DNA of 64,000 nucleotides from Vibrio ziniensis (GCF_011064285.1 NZ_CP049331.1:2728001-2792000); one strand, 5' to 3'; counted from the first letter of the stretch, positions 27,204 through 36,875 are shown. Program-made: numbers and translations. Notes: a model not told the origin generated them from the letters alone.

Positions 27204-28375
27204 TGTTAACACCGCCTGATCTTAGCCTTTATGTACATATCCCTTGGTGTGTACAAAAATGCCCATATTGTGATTTCAACTCTCACGCGCTCAAAGCTGA
27301 GATCCCAGAAGATCACTACATTGATGCTTTGCTTGAAGACCTTGATACCGATATTGAACGTTATCAACTTGCTGACGATCCACGCCAACTGCACTCGATC
27401 TTTATCGGTGGTGGTACACCAAGCTTGATCTCTGCCGAGGGGATCAAGCGCTTACTGCAAGGTATTGAAGAGCGAATAGCGTTTAAACCGAATATTGAAA
27501 TTACCATGGAAGCCAATCCGGGCACGATTGAAGCTGAACGTTTTGCTGGTTACAGAAAAGCGGGGGTCACTCGTATCTCGATAGGCGTGCAAAGCTTCGC
27601 GCCTGAAAAGCTACAACGTCTTGGTCGAATTCACGGTAAAGATGAGGCTCTACGAGCGGCAAATCTGGCTCATACCATTGGACTGACGAGCTTCAACTTA
27701 GATTTGATGCATGGTTTGCCCGATCAAACCATTGAAGAAGCGTTAGCCGATCTCGATCAAGCTATCGCGCTCAATCCGCCACACCTCTCTTGGTATCAGT
27801 TGACGATTGAACCTAACACCATGTTTTACTTCAAACCACCGACGTTACCTGATGACGATGCATTGTGGGATATCTTTGAATTAGGGCATAAGAAGCTAAC
27901 CGAAGCCGGTTACGTTCAATATGAGATATCTGGCTACAGCAAGCCCGGTTATCAGTGCCAGCACAACCTCAACTACTGGCGATTTGGCGATTATCTCGGT
28001 ATTGGTTGTGGCTCTCACGGCAAACTTAGCTTTAGTGATGGTCGCATTGTTCGTACCACCAAAGTCAAGCACCCGAAAGGCTATCTGGCAGCATACCAGA
28101 ACCTGACTAAACCATACTTAGATTCAGAGCAGCTGGTGGCTGATGAAGATCGTCCTTTTGAGTTCTTTATGAATCGCTTTAGATTAATGGAGCCTTGCCC
28201 AAAAGCAGATTTTGGTGCGACGACAGGCTTAGATCTGGACGTCATTGAATCAACAATCAACTGGGCGTTGCAATTAGGTTATTTAAGTGAAGATGCCACA
28301 CACTGGCAGATCACAGAAAAAGGTAAATTGTTCCTCAATGATCTGCTTGAAGCGTTTATGGTGGAAGAAGACTAA
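27203..28375 (+). CDS. hemW: Heme chaperone HemW (radical SAM)
   Basis: 390 residues (E. coli HemW 378). Radical-SAM CxxxCxxC site is CVQKCPYC at ~16-23, followed by DFNSH; then FIGGGTPSLIS (~68-78) and MEANPGTIE (~102-110). HemW binds heme and hands it to respiratory enzymes; it lacks the extra Cys of coproporphyrinogen dehydrogenase HemN. ATG overlaps the rdgB stop. Its end overlaps the end of the convergent glycosylase gene by four bases. Confidence 0.94.
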   Translation: MLTPPDLSLYVHIPWCVQKCPYCDFNSHALKAEIPEDHYIDALLEDLDTDIERYQLADDPRQLHSIFIGGGTPSLISAEGIKRLLQGIEERIAFKPNIEITMEANPGTIEAERFAGYRKAGVTRISIGVQSFAPEKLQRLGRIHGKDEALRAANLAHTIGLTSFNLDLMHGLPDQTIEEALADLDQAIALNPPHLSWYQLTIEPNTMFYFKPPTLPDDDALWDIFELGHKKLTEAGYVQYEISGYSKPGYQCQHNLNYWRFGDYLGIGCGSHGKLSFSDGRIVRTTKVKHPKGYLAAYQNLTKPYLDSEQLVADEDRPFEFFMNRFRLMEPCPKADFGATTGLDLDVIESTINWALQLGYLSEDATHWQITEKGKLFLNDLLEAFMVEED

Positions 28376-28995
28376 TTCGCCATTGACGTGAAAAGGTCGG
28401 TATCCAAACTTTGCCAAATATGCAATGCAAAGTAAGAACGATAAGGTGTGACTGTCGACAAAATCTCTTGTCCACTCACACCTTCTTTTTCTGCAACCAT
28501 AGCAAGACCTCTGGCTAATGCCACATCGCCTTTTGACCACACATCCGGCAATCCAAAAAAGAAAATCGCTGTCATCTCTGCCGTCCAAGGACCAATTCCC
28601 CACAGCTGCGTGAGCACCTTAATCATCTCGGCTTCAGGCATTGTGGCAAGTACTTCTGGAACAATCACTCTCTGCTCCAGAGCTTCTCTCACACCGCAAA
28701 TTGTTTTGATTTTCGCATTCGACAATCCACACCCTCGAAGCGCTTCGCGGTTCGATTCAACAAATAAATCCAACAGCTGCTGATCGACGGTTAACAACGC
28801 TTCGACACGCTGCCATATCGTTCGAGCTGCGGTATTAGAGAGTTGTTGCCCCGCTACAGAGCGAGCCAAATAAGGGAAGAAATTCTCTTCACCTTGCAGA
28901 GAAAGTTGTTGAATACCGTTGGCGTGGAGTAACTGTTGTAGATAAGGAAGAGACTCTGTTTGTTCAAGTAAAGCTTGATGAATAACCTGTGACAT
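28372..28995 (-). CDS. DNA-3-methyladenine glycosylase (HhH-GPD family)
   Basis: 207 residues. HhH-GPD domain: ARSVAGQQLSNTAARTIWQR (~49-68), the helix-hairpin-helix LWGIGPWTAEMTAIFFFG (~132-149) with the catalytic Asp in SKGDVALARGL (~154-164). This is the short AlkA-like type without the N-terminal AlkA domain. Removes alkylated purines from DNA. Converges on hemW with a four-base overlap of stop regions. Confidence 0.9.
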   Translation of the reverse strand: MSQVIHQALLEQTESLPYLQQLLHANGIQQLSLQGEENFFPYLARSVAGQQLSNTAARTIWQRVEALLTVDQQLLDLFVESNREALRGCGLSNAKIKTICGVREALEQRVIVPEVLATMPEAEMIKVLTQLWGIGPWTAEMTAIFFFGLPDVWSKGDVALARGLAMVAEKEGVSGQEILSTVTPYRSYFALHIWQSLDTDLFTSMAN

Positions 28996-29015
28996 CTTCC
29001 TTTCCTCATATCTCG

Positions 29016-29939
29016 TTAAAAGATAGAACGACCAATACGTTGCGCTAACAGTTCAAGAGCGCGAGTCCCTGCCAGCGAGTTACCAGAAGCATCCAGTTCT
29101 GGAGACCATACTGCAATCGTCATTTCACCCGGCACGATGGCGACAATACCACCACCAACGCCGGATTTACCCGGCATACCCACTCGGTAAGCAAACTCAC
29201 CAGCACCGTCATAAAGACCACATGTTGCCAGTAACGCATTCACTTGCTTGCTTTGAATTGGGGTTATCACTTCTTCTCCGGTATGAACTGAAACACCTTT
29301 ATTGGCAAGATAGCTGAAGGTTTTTGCCAGTTCAACACAGCTCATTTTTAATGCACAAGCATGGAAGTAGTTATTCAATACAGGCAATACATCATTATGG
29401 AAGTTGCCAAATGAACGCATCAGGTAAGCAATCGCGGCATTACGGTCACTGTGCATCATCTCGGAAGCCGCAACCACTTTATCGTAGACAATCTGTGGCT
29501 CGCCACTTAGCTGACGTGCAAATTCAAGTAAACGTTGACGAGGTGCAGACAAACGACTGCTAAGCATATCAGCAACCACAATAGCCCCCGCATTGATAAA
29601 GGGGTTACGCGGGATTCCTTGCTCAACTTCCAACTGAATCAACGAATTAAACGCCTGACCAGAAGGTTCTTTACCAACACGGCACCATATTTCTTCAGGC
29701 TGATAAAGCCCCATTGCCAATGTCAGACTCAGTGCTTTTGAAATCGACTGAATGGAGAATCCCTCATCGGCATCTCCGGCGGTAAACACTTCACCTTGGT
29801 TGGTATAAACGGCAATACCCAATTTGCTATTCGGCACTTTTGCTAATGCCGGAATGTAATCAGCGACTTTTCCTTGTCCAATCAAAGGGCGAACATCATC
29901 CAATATGCTCGCAAGTATTCCTGAAGTCGGTTTCATCAT
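29016..29939 (-). CDS. glsB: Glutaminase
   Basis: 307 residues (E. coli GlsB 308). Serine-dependent beta-lactamase-like fold; catalytic Ser in [10 protein letters not shown] (~62-71) with the SxxK pattern, later [10 protein letters not shown] and [19 protein letters not shown]. Hydrolyses glutamine to glutamate and ammonia. I start at ATG 29939 (29936 is equally possible); a GTG at 29960 is unneeded. Same strand as the glycosylase gene, 20 bp apart. Confidence 0.94.
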   Translation of the reverse strand: MMKPTSGILASILDDVRPLIGQGKVADYIPALAKVPNSKLGIAVYTNQGEVFTAGDADEGFSIQSISKALSLTLAMGLYQPEEIWCRVGKEPSGQAFNSLIQLEVEQGIPRNPFINAGAIVVADMLSSRLSAPRQRLLEFARQLSGEPQIVYDKVVAASEMMHSDRNAAIAYLMRSFGNFHNDVLPVLNNYFHACALKMSCVELAKTFSYLANKGVSVHTGEEVITPIQSKQVNALLATCGLYDGAGEFAYRVGMPGKSGVGGGIVAIVPGEMTIAVWSPELDASGNSLAGTRALELLAQRIGRSIF

Positions 29940-29976
29940 GTCACTTACTTGTGTCAACACGCTGTATCAAAAGTTA

Positions 29977-30144
29977 TACCATTCTGGAAAATTTCCGGAT
30001 CAGTGAATGGGCGTCGATAAGCAAACCCTCCGAGCCATGGATGGCTCGGCGGAGCTTCAGGGACGAATGAATGCGCGTTTGCGTTTGACGCCCATTCGCT
30101 GCTCGCCGATGCTCAGTCTGAGCATATTTTTATCTAGGATGGTA
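29977..30144 (+). repeat. ~167-bp palindromic element, copy 2
   Basis: TACCATTCTGGA ... TCTAGGATGGTA with the same internal dyads as copy 1, between glsB and trmB. Flanked by TA on the left and TTA on the right. Confidence 0.88.
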
Positions 30145-30153
30145 TTAAAGGTC

Positions 30154-30187
30154 AAAAAAGCCAACATTGCAGCAATGTTGGCTTTTT
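30154..30187 (-). terminator. trmB terminator
   Basis: Perfect hairpin GCCAACATTGC/GCAATGTTGGC with T-run on the minus strand, 25 bp after the trmB stop; also symmetric enough to act on the other strand. Confidence 0.88.
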
Positions 30188-30211
30188 AAAATTCATTCTT
30201 TGGAATAAAAA

Positions 30212-30931
30212 TCAGCTCACGCGCTTGTATTTAATATCCCAAACACCGTGACCAAGGCGGTGACCACGTTGTTCAAACTTAGTCAAAGGACGCTCATCTG
30301 GACGTGGAATGTAATCACCATCTTGAGCGATGTTCGCAAAACCCGGTGCTTGATTCATGATTTCAATCATGTGTTCAGCATAGTTTTCCCAGTCGGTTGC
30401 CATATGGAAGATACCTTGATCAACAATCAGCTTTTGGCGAACCATTTCAGCAAACTCTAGCTGAACAATACGACGCTTGTGGTGACGTTTCTTGTGCCAA
30501 GGATCTGGGAAAAACAGCTGTAATGTGTGCAGGCTGTTATCAGGAATCATATGCGCGAATACTTCTACAGCGTCATGACACATAACACGTAGGTTAGTTA
30601 CGCCAGCTTCACGAGCTGCTGATAAACAAGCACCAACACCTGGGCTATGCACTTCAATACCAATAAAGTTTTTCTCAGGCGCATTCTTTGCCATCTCAAC
30701 CAAAGATGCGCCCATGCCGAAACCGATTTCTAAAACCACTGGGTTATTATTGCCAAACACTTGATTCCAATCAAGTAAGCTCGCTTGATATTCGATACCC
30801 ATAGTTGGCCAGCATTCTTTCATCGCGGTTTCTTGGCCTTTAGTTAGACGACCTTCACGACGAACAAAACTGCGAATTCGACGAACGATTTTGCCATCTT
30901 CTGTGAACTCGTTAGTGGTTACTTCACTCAT
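30212..30931 (-). CDS. trmB: tRNA (guanine-N7)-methyltransferase TrmB
   Basis: 239 residues (E. coli 239). Makes m7G46 in tRNA. SAM site [17 protein letters not shown] (~66-82), the family motif [18 protein letters not shown] (~135-152) and the C-terminal [19 protein letters not shown] (~214-232). Divergent from mutY with a 176-bp gap. Confidence 0.96.
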   Translation of the reverse strand: MSEVTTNEFTEDGKIVRRIRSFVRREGRLTKGQETAMKECWPTMGIEYQASLLDWNQVFGNNNPVVLEIGFGMGASLVEMAKNAPEKNFIGIEVHSPGVGACLSAAREAGVTNLRVMCHDAVEVFAHMIPDNSLHTLQLFFPDPWHKKRHHKRRIVQLEFAEMVRQKLIVDQGIFHMATDWENYAEHMIEIMNQAPGFANIAQDGDYIPRPDERPLTKFEQRGHRLGHGVWDIKYKRVS

Positions 30932-31107
30932 TGATATTGCCTGTATAAAATTTAGTCTTGAGTTTGAGGGCTGTGATTATCCAAAGAATTACTTTAGGTG
31001 CAAGTATTATTGTTGGTCAAATCAACACAAATACCCGTAGTTTTTGTCTGTTTTACATCCTGACCATTCTGTGGTGCAATTTTGTCTCATTATTTTAATT
31101 AATATAG

Positions 31108-32169
31108 ATGAGTAAAGTCGTGACCCCTTTTGCTAAGGCAATTCTCACTTGGTATGACAGCTACGGGCGTAAAAATCTGCCATGGCAGCAAAATAAAACC
31201 GCCTATAGCGTCTGGCTATCGGAAATTATGCTCCAACAGACTCAAGTAGCCACCGTTATCCCCTATTACCAACGTTTCATGCAGCGCTTTCCTACGGTGA
31301 CTGATCTTGCCAATGCCGAACAAGATGAAGTTCTCCATTACTGGACTGGCCTTGGCTATTACGCGCGCGCTCGTAACTTACATAAAGCAGCCAAAACCGT
31401 CGCACAGCAATACGATGGCGAGTTCCCAACGGATATCGAAACAATGAATGCTCTGCCCGGTGTAGGACGTTCTACTGCTGCTGCCGTTCTTTCTTCCGTT
31501 CATAAACAGCCACATGCCATTTTAGACGGCAATGTGAAACGAACGTTAGCTCGCAGCTTTGCCATTGAAGGGTGGCCGGGGAAAAAAACGGTTGAAAACC
31601 AACTTTGGCAATATGCGGAAATGCATACACCGAAGGATGATGTCGACAAATACAACCAAGCCATGATGGATATGGGGGCGATGATTTGTACTCGTTCAAA
31701 ACCCAAGTGTAGCTTGTGTCCAGTTGAAGAATTTTGCCAAGCAAAACAACAAGGTAATCCATTGGATTATCCGGGTAAAAAGCCCAAGACAACCAAACCA
31801 GAGAAAGAAACTTGGTTTGTTATTCTGCGTCACGGTGATGAGGTTTGGCTTGAACAACGCCCGCAAAGCGGTATTTGGGGAGGACTGTTCTGTTTTCCTG
31901 AAAATGGTGATTCTAAGATTGAAAAGGTTTTGGACAAAAGAGCGATTAACGAGAAACAAGTACTGTCGAAGAAACAACTTATCGCTTTTCGCCACACTTT
32001 CAGCCACTACCACCTCGATATCACGCCAGTTTTGCTAAAGCTGTCAGCCAAACCAGATATGGTAATGGAAGCAAACAAAGGTCTTTGGTATAACTTAAAC
32101 AAACCTGAAGAAGTTGGCTTAGCTGCACCAGTAAAACAATTACTACAAAGCCTTCTGTATGAAATTTAA
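31108..32169 (+). CDS. mutY: Adenine DNA glycosylase MutY
   Basis: 353 residues (E. coli 350). Removes A opposite 8-oxo[13 protein letters not shown] (~32-43), helix-hairpin-helix [14 protein letters not shown] with catalytic Asp in [11 protein letters not shown], 4Fe-4S ligands [17 protein letters not shown] (~194-210), and a NUDIX-like C-terminal domain (~230-350) that reads 8-oxoG. Followed by yggX after 17 bp, the conserved mutY-yggX-mltC operon. Confidence 0.96.
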   Translation: MSKVVTPFAKAILTWYDSYGRKNLPWQQNKTAYSVWLSEIMLQQTQVATVIPYYQRFMQRFPTVTDLANAEQDEVLHYWTGLGYYARARNLHKAAKTVAQQYDGEFPTDIETMNALPGVGRSTAAAVLSSVHKQPHAILDGNVKRTLARSFAIEGWPGKKTVENQLWQYAEMHTPKDDVDKYNQAMMDMGAMICTRSKPKCSLCPVEEFCQAKQQGNPLDYPGKKPKTTKPEKETWFVILRHGDEVWLEQRPQSGIWGGLFCFPENGDSKIEKVLDKRAINEKQVLSKKQLIAFRHTFSHYHLDITPVLLKLSAKPDMVMEANKGLWYNLNKPEEVGLAAPVKQLLQSLLYEI

Positions 32170-32186
32170 TTTAAGAGGAAATACTT

Positions 32187-32459
32187 ATGAGCCGCACTGT
32201 ATTTTGTGCTCGACTAGAAAAAGAAGCTGATGGTTTGGATTTTCAGCTTTACCCAGGTGAACTCGGTAAACGTATTTTCGACAACATTTCTAAAGAAGCT
32301 TGGGGCCAATGGCAAGCCAAACAAACCATGCTGATTAACGAAAAGAAGCTCAATATGATGGATCCTGAGCATCGCAAACTGCTAGAACAAGAGATGGTGA
32401 ACTTCTTGTTCGAAGGTAAAGATGTGCACATTGAAGGCTACACACCGCCTAGTCAGTAG
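32187..32459 (+). CDS. yggX: Fe(2+)-trafficking protein YggX
   Basis: 90 residues (E. coli 91). Starts [18 protein letters not shown] with the single conserved Cys7 and ends in the long helix with [11 protein letters not shown]. Protects iron-sulfur clusters and DNA from oxidative damage, which fits with the 4Fe-4S enzyme MutY just upstream. Strong GAGGAAA site before ATG. Confidence 0.95.
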   Translation: MSRTVFCARLEKEADGLDFQLYPGELGKRIFDNISKEAWGQWQAKQTMLINEKKLNMMDPEHRKLLEQEMVNFLFEGKDVHIEGYTPPSQ

Positions 32460-32615
32460 CAAATTAAGCCAATAGTAGATAAAGAAAAACCCTATTTTAT
32501 CGCATGAAAATAAATGACATCATTGTCGAGAGCGAATTAGCTCAAGTTGTGGTGTCATTTTTATTTAAGCCAATCAAAGCTGATAATTTCTCTTTGAAGG
32601 CTGTTTGAGGAGCGC

Positions 32616-33746
32616 ATGAGAAAGTTTGCTTACTGTATGATTGCCCTAACGCTAGTTGGATGTAGTCGTGAATTTGTTGAAAGTATTTACGATGTGAACT
32701 ACGAGCCGACTAACCGCTTCGCCAAAAATTTAGCCCAGCTTCCGGGGCAATTTGAAAAAGATACAGCAGCACTTGATGCGCTCATCAATAGCTTTTCCGG
32801 CAATATCGAAAAACGTTGGGGCAGCAAAGAAATTAAAGTTGCAGGTAAAAGTAATTACGTAAAATACATCGATAATTACCTAAGCCGCGCTGAGGTGAAC
32901 TTCCAAGAAGGCAAGATCCTCGTTGAAACTGTCTCTCCTACCGATCCTGAAGGTCACTTAAGACGAGCGATTGTCACCACACTGCTCACCCCTGATGATC
33001 CTATGAGTGTTGACCTTTTTTCATCTCAAGACATTGAATTAAAGGGACAACCTTTTCTATATAACCAAGTATTAGACCAAGACAAACAACCAATTCAATG
33101 GGGTTGGCGAGCAAACCGTTTTGCTGACTATCTGATTGCTAACCAGTTAAAAGTCAAACAAGTCGATTTCAAAAAAGCCTATTACGTTGAAATTCCGATG
33201 GTAGAAGATCAAATTCAGATCCGTAGTTATCAATACGCAAACATCGTCCAAAAAGCATCGCGAAAGTACGACATCCCAGAAGATCTGATTTACGCCATCA
33301 TCAAAACCGAGAGTAGCTTTAACCCCTATGCGGTAAGTTGGGCGAATGCTTATGGCTTGATGCAGGTGGTACCCAAAACAGCCGGCCGTGATGTGTACAA
33401 ACTGGTAAAAAACAAATCCGGTCAGCCAACGCCTGAATATTTATTTAATCCGGAAAACAACATAGATACAGGTACCGCCTACTTCCACATCCTCAAAACG
33501 CGCTATTTGAAAGATGTTAACGACCCTACGTCTCTCGAATACAGTATGATTTCAGCCTACAACGGTGGTACTGGCGGCGTGCTAAATACTTTTAGCAAGG
33601 ATAGAAAACGAGCCATGTCCGACCTAAATTCATTGCAACCGAATCAAGTTTATTGGGCGCTCACCAAAAAACATCCAAATTCTGAATCACGTCGTTACCT
33701 AGAAAAAGTGACGAAATACAAGAAAGAATTCAATATGCCCAAGTGA
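32616..33746 (+). CDS. mltC: Membrane-bound lytic murein transglycosylase C
   Basis: 376 residues (E. coli MltC 359). Lipoprotein: lipobox LVGC with Cys at ~16. Catalytic lysozyme-like domain with the Glu in IIKTESSFNPYAVSWANAYGLMQV (~228-251, read across two strands of motif), GTAYFHIL and ISAYNGG. Cleaves murein glycan with 1,6-anhydro ends at the outer membrane. The last codons and stop fall inside the left terminal repeat of a 267-bp element, so the C-terminal end may be secondarily altered. Confidence 0.93.
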   Translation: MRKFAYCMIALTLVGCSREFVESIYDVNYEPTNRFAKNLAQLPGQFEKDTAALDALINSFSGNIEKRWGSKEIKVAGKSNYVKYIDNYLSRAEVNFQEGKILVETVSPTDPEGHLRRAIVTTLLTPDDPMSVDLFSSQDIELKGQPFLYNQVLDQDKQPIQWGWRANRFADYLIANQLKVKQVDFKKAYYVEIPMVEDQIQIRSYQYANIVQKASRKYDIPEDLIYAIIKTESSFNPYAVSWANAYGLMQVVPKTAGRDVYKLVKNKSGQPTPEYLFNPENNIDTGTAYFHILKTRYLKDVNDPTSLEYSMISAYNGGTGGVLNTFSKDRKRAMSDLNSLQPNQVYWALTKKHPNSESRRYLEKVTKYKKEFNMPK

Positions 33747-33999
33747 CCTCAAGATACAGGATTCAGAGCTTCATTAACGAGTTCAGATCAAGCTTAATAA
33801 CGGTAGAAATGGTATTCCCTTTCAATGTTATTGAGCGCTGAGATGGGCTCGTTAATGAGCTCCCAACGGGCGAGTTTTATTCGCTCCTATGCTGCGTTAC
33901 TGATTTTCTACGTAGCATAACTATGTATTCAAATCAGTGCCTTGCCTAAGAGCGAATAAATTCTCGCTGAACAAGCATCTTGAGGTTACTTGGGCATAT
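33733..33999. repeat. MITE-like element with 23-25-bp terminal inverted repeats
   Basis: Left end ATATGCCCAAGTGACCTCAAG and right end (reverse complement) ATATGCCCAAGTAACCTCAAG match at all but one position over ~23 bp. Inside is a long nested hairpin 33870-33967 (GCGAGTTTTATTCGCTC with GAGCGAATAAATTCTCGC). No coding capacity. The left end overlaps the mltC stop. Confidence 0.8.
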
Positions 34000-34115
34000 A
34001 CAGTGATAAAAAACGATCAATCAGCTCAAAACATCAGCAAACAACACGATTTTTGATTTTTTTATAAAAAACAGGTTGACGCAGAGAAGGAAAATCCGTT
34101 TAATAGCGCTCCGTT
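34000..34115 (+). other. AT-rich upstream region of tRNA operon A
   Basis: A/T-tract-rich stretch (TTTTTGATTTTTTTATAAAAAA) directly before the promoter, consistent with an UP element. No gene seen. Confidence 0.5.
34076..34104 (+). promoter_or_regulatory. Promoter of tRNA operon A
   Basis: TTGACG, 17-bp spacer, TTTAAT, then the GC-rich discriminator AGCGCTCCG. The first tRNA begins only 11 bp after the -10 box, so the 5' leader is a few nucleotides. The same layout recurs before operon B. Confidence 0.85.
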
Positions 34116-34191
34116 GCCCGGATAGCTCAGTCGGTAGAGCAGAGGATTGAAAATCCTCGTGTCGGTGGTTCGATTCCGCCTCCGGGCACCA
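34116..34191 (+). tRNA. tRNA-Phe (GAA)
   Basis: 76 nt with encoded CCA; anticodon GAA in ATTGAAAAT. Acceptor stem GCCCGGA/TCCGGGC differs from the other two Phe copies by compensated changes. Confidence 0.96.
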
Positions 34192-34245
34192 CAATTTGAT
34201 TGTTGGTGTCTTAAGACATCAATGTGCATATAAGAATATTAGTGT

Positions 34246-34321
<76 letters not shown>

Positions 34322-34328
34322 TTCTTTT

Positions 34329-34404
34329 GCCTCGATAGCTCAGTCGGTAGAGCAGAGGATTGAAAATCCTCGTGTCGGTGGTTCGATTCCGCCTCGAGGC
34401 ACCA
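34329..34404 (+). tRNA. tRNA-Phe (GAA)
   Basis: 76 nt with CCA; acceptor GCCTCGA/TCGAGGC, otherwise the same as the first Phe tRNA. Only 7 nt after the Thr tRNA. Confidence 0.96.
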
Positions 34405-34441
34405 TTATTTGGTGCAGTCATCACGATGACGTACAAATAAT

Positions 34442-34517
34442 TCCCCCTTAGTTCAGTCGGTAGAACGGCGGACTGTTAATCCGTATGTCGCAAGTTCAAG
34501 TCTTGCAGGGGGAGCCA
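34442..34517 (+). tRNA. tRNA-Asn (GTT)
   Basis: 76 nt with CCA; anticodon GTT in CTGTTAA; acceptor TCCCCCT/AGGGGGA. Last gene of operon A. Confidence 0.96.
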
Positions 34518-34524
34518 CTTTTAA

Positions 34525-34551
34525 AGCCAAGTCGAAAGACTTGGCTTTTTT
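34525..34551 (+). terminator. Terminator of tRNA operon A
   Basis: AAGCCAAGTC-GAAA-GACTTGGCTT with six T, 8 bp after the Asn tRNA. The same hairpin follows operon B. Confidence 0.92.
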
Positions 34552-34592
34552 CATTTCTGAATCCCAAAAAATCTCAAATTAAAAAACTGTTA

Positions 34593-34757
34593 TACCATCC
34601 TAGATAAAAATACGATCAGACTGAGCATCGGTAGAACTGCGAATAGGCGTCAAACGTAAACGCGCATTCATTCGTCCCTGAAGCTCCGCCGATCCATCGC
34701 TCGGAGGGTTTGCTTATCGACGTCTATTCACTGATCAGGAAATTATCCAGAATGGTA
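34593..34757 (-). repeat. ~167-bp palindromic element, copy 3 (inverted)
   Basis: Reads TACCATCCTAGA ... CCAGAATGGTA, the reverse complement of the other copies, with more internal changes (for example GAATAGGCGTC for GAATGGGCGTC). Lies between the two tRNA operons. Confidence 0.85.
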
Positions 34758-35043
34758 TTATTTAAACCATTCTCTCGTTTTGCACTTGCAAATTTCAATT
34801 AACTGTCAGTCTCCCCTTCTGATTATCTTATCCATTTTTAAACACAAACCACGTAAACAAACTAAAAATATCATCGACAGTTTTTAAAGCTTAATGGTCC
34901 GAACTAGACTCAAATGTCAGTTTTAACTCACCAACAGTGCGCCTTTATTAACAGAAAACCTCGCTATTTCTTAACGAAAATGGGCAAAAACAAGTCACTA
35001 AGTATAGAAAAGCAACAAACGACATTTTTTTTGCAATTTAGTG
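34758..35043. other. Spacer before tRNA operon B
   Basis: About 290 bp of AT-rich sequence with no convincing gene; a short frame running from here into the Phe tRNA has no ribosome site and is not called. Likely upstream control region. Confidence 0.5.
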
Positions 35044-35072
35044 TTGACGTTAAATGCGAAAAACCTTTTAAT
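35044..35072 (+). promoter_or_regulatory. Promoter of tRNA operon B
   Basis: TTGACG, 17-bp spacer, TTTAAT, then ACACCCCG; the first tRNA begins 10 bp later. Same hexamers and spacing as operon A. Confidence 0.85.
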
Positions 35073-35082
35073 ACACCCCGTT

Positions 35083-35158
35083 GCCTCGATAGCTCAGTCG
35101 GTAGAGCAGAGGATTGAAAATCCTCGTGTCGGTGGTTCGATTCCGCCTCGAGGCACCA
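35083..35158 (+). tRNA. tRNA-Phe (GAA)
   Basis: 76 nt with CCA, identical to the Phe tRNA at 34329. Confidence 0.96.
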
Positions 35159-35205
35159 TATTTAAGTTGTTGGTGTTTAGAACGAGCAACAGAAAGAAAA
35201 TTTGG

Positions 35206-35281
<76 letters not shown>

Positions 35282-35318
35282 TTCTTTCAAACTTGTCACT
35301 TCGATAAGTAAAAACAAT

Positions 35319-35394
35319 TCCCCCTTAGTTCAGTCGGTAGAACGGCGGACTGTTAATCCGTATGTCGCAAGTTCAAGTCTTGCAGGGGGAGCCA
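35319..35394 (+). tRNA. tRNA-Asn (GTT)
   Basis: 76 nt with CCA, identical to the Asn tRNA at 34442. Confidence 0.96.
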
Positions 35395-35429
35395 CTTTCA
35401 TTGATGAGTATATCTATACTTGTTGATAA

Positions 35430-35506
<77 letters not shown>

Positions 35507-35545
35507 TTATTTAAAAACATATCTCTCAAAGATATGAAAAACAAT

Positions 35546-35621
35546 TCCCCCTTAGTTCAGTCGGTAGAACGGCGGACTGTTAATCCGTATGTCGCAAGTT
35601 CAAGTCTTGCAGGGGGAGCCA
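35546..35621 (+). tRNA. tRNA-Asn (GTT)
   Basis: 76 nt with CCA, third identical Asn copy and last gene of operon B. Confidence 0.96.
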
Positions 35622-35627
35622 CTTTTG

Positions 35628-35657
35628 AAGCCAAGTCGAAAGACTTGGCTTTTTTTC
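35628..35657 (+). terminator. Terminator of tRNA operon B
   Basis: AAGCCAAGTC-GAAA-GACTTGGCTT with seven T, 6 bp after the last Asn tRNA. Confidence 0.92.
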
Positions 35658-35739
35658 TATCTGTCAAAATTATCTTTCAAACAGAAACGGCAAGCATAAA
35701 AAAAGGGCAAGCAGTGCTTACCCTTCCATTTCAAAATCT

Positions 35740-35865
35740 ATACTCAAACGACTTGGGGTTGCAGGTAGGCGGCAAATGAGTGAATCCCCATGAACATAGA
35801 TAAACTATGTGATTGGGGTGAGTGAATGTAGCCAACACCGCTGCAGCTTCAAGTCGGAAGAGTAT
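35740..35865 (+). repeat. ERIC element, copy B
   Basis: 126 bp; core GTGAATCCCCATGAAC...GATTGGGGTGAGTG and ends ATACTCAAAC.../...GGAAGAGTAT. Ends two bases before the djlA stop, so it forms the djlA 3' UTR. Confidence 0.87.
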
Positions 35866-35867
35866 AT

Positions 35868-36728
35868 CTATTTAAAGCCTTTCTCTTTTTTGATTAAGTC
35901 ATAGGCTTGCTGAATTTCCTGAGACTTTTCTTTAGCGACATTCATCATCTCTGGTGGCAATCCTTTTGCCATCAATTTGTCTGGATGGTGTTCATTCATC
36001 AACTTACGATAAGCACGCTTAATCTCTTTATCATCAGCGTTTTCACTAACACCAAGTACTGAATAAGCGTCTGATAATCTGTCCTTAGTTGATGCTTGTT
36101 GCCACTGCCCTCCTGCAGAAGAATGATGATGACGTTGTTGTCCGCCAAATCCACCACCATGCTGAAAGCGGAAAGAGGCTTCTTGCATACGTAAGCGGCT
36201 TTCTAGCTGCTCTGAAGAGAATCCTAACCCTTGGGCAATCTTATGCAGTACGTTCCTCTCACTTGGATGTATATCCCCATCAGCAAAAGCAGCAGAGATC
36301 TGAAGCTCCAAAAAGAACTGCATCAAGTCGAAACGACCACCAGCAGAGATACGTACTCGTTCTAACACATTTTCCAAAGGAAAATTCGCATCCTTACCGT
36401 CACGGAAAGCATTCTGAGCAGCCAGACGTTGCTCTCCATGTAAGCTCATACGATCCATCATGATGCTCGCAAGCTGTATCTCTTCTTTTGTGACTTTACC
36501 TTTTGCTTTGGCAACGTGTCCCATAACGGAAAATGCAGCCTTGAAGAACTCTTCCTGCCTTTCCGCTTGACTTGGTCCTGAACCAAAATTTCCGGTGTGA
36601 AAGCCAGCTTGATTTAAACGTCTCGCCTTATCGAATTGGTGTCCAAGAAACAGACCAAAAATTGCGCCAACGGGTCCTCCGAACAGAAAGCCGAAGAAAG
36701 CGCCAAGAATTTTGCCAAAAATATGCAT
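35868..36728 (-). CDS. djlA: Co-chaperone DjlA
   Basis: 286 residues (E. coli 271). A single N-terminal transmembrane helix rich in Gly/Phe (~5-30), a central TerB-like helical domain (~55-180), a Gly/His/Gln-rich linker (~185-215) and a C-terminal J domain with the HPD motif in NEHHPDKLMAKG (~250-261). Stimulates DnaK at the inner membrane. Divergent from lptD as in E. coli. Confidence 0.94.
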   Translation of the reverse strand: MHIFGKILGAFFGFLFGGPVGAIFGLFLGHQFDKARRLNQAGFHTGNFGSGPSQAERQEEFFKAAFSVMGHVAKAKGKVTKEEIQLASIMMDRMSLHGEQRLAAQNAFRDGKDANFPLENVLERVRISAGGRFDLMQFFLELQISAAFADGDIHPSERNVLHKIAQGLGFSSEQLESRLRMQEASFRFQHGGGFGGQQRHHHSSAGGQWQQASTKDRLSDAYSVLGVSENADDKEIKRAYRKLMNEHHPDKLMAKGLPPEMMNVAKEKSQEIQQAYDLIKKEKGFK

Positions 36729-36746
36729 TATGTGCTCTCAATCTAT

Positions 36747-36773
36747 GAATTTTTTAGGACTAAAGCGGTCTGA
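36747..36773 (+). promoter_or_regulatory. Candidate sigma-E promoter of lptD-surA
   Basis: GAATTT, 16-bp spacer, TCTGA, compared with the sigma-E pattern GAACTT-N16-TCTGA. E. coli lptD (imp) and surA are established sigma-E targets. About 100 bp before the lptD ATG. Confidence 0.5.
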
Positions 36774-36875
36774 TAGTGCCGGGAGGGTTAATTTCCTTTA
36801 TGATATTGAACGTTATCAGTTAGCATTTACTCCCAATACTGGAATTAGATAAATTCAACAGGATAGTACTATTCA

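Noticed and set aside
29840..30189. Short frames within the 167-bp repeat copy 2
   Set aside because: The same peptide text appears wherever the repeat occurs and has no ribosome site; it is translated repeat DNA.
35534..35779. 81-codon frame through the last Asn tRNA, terminator and ERIC copy
   Set aside because: Runs across a tRNA and a terminator; not a credible gene.
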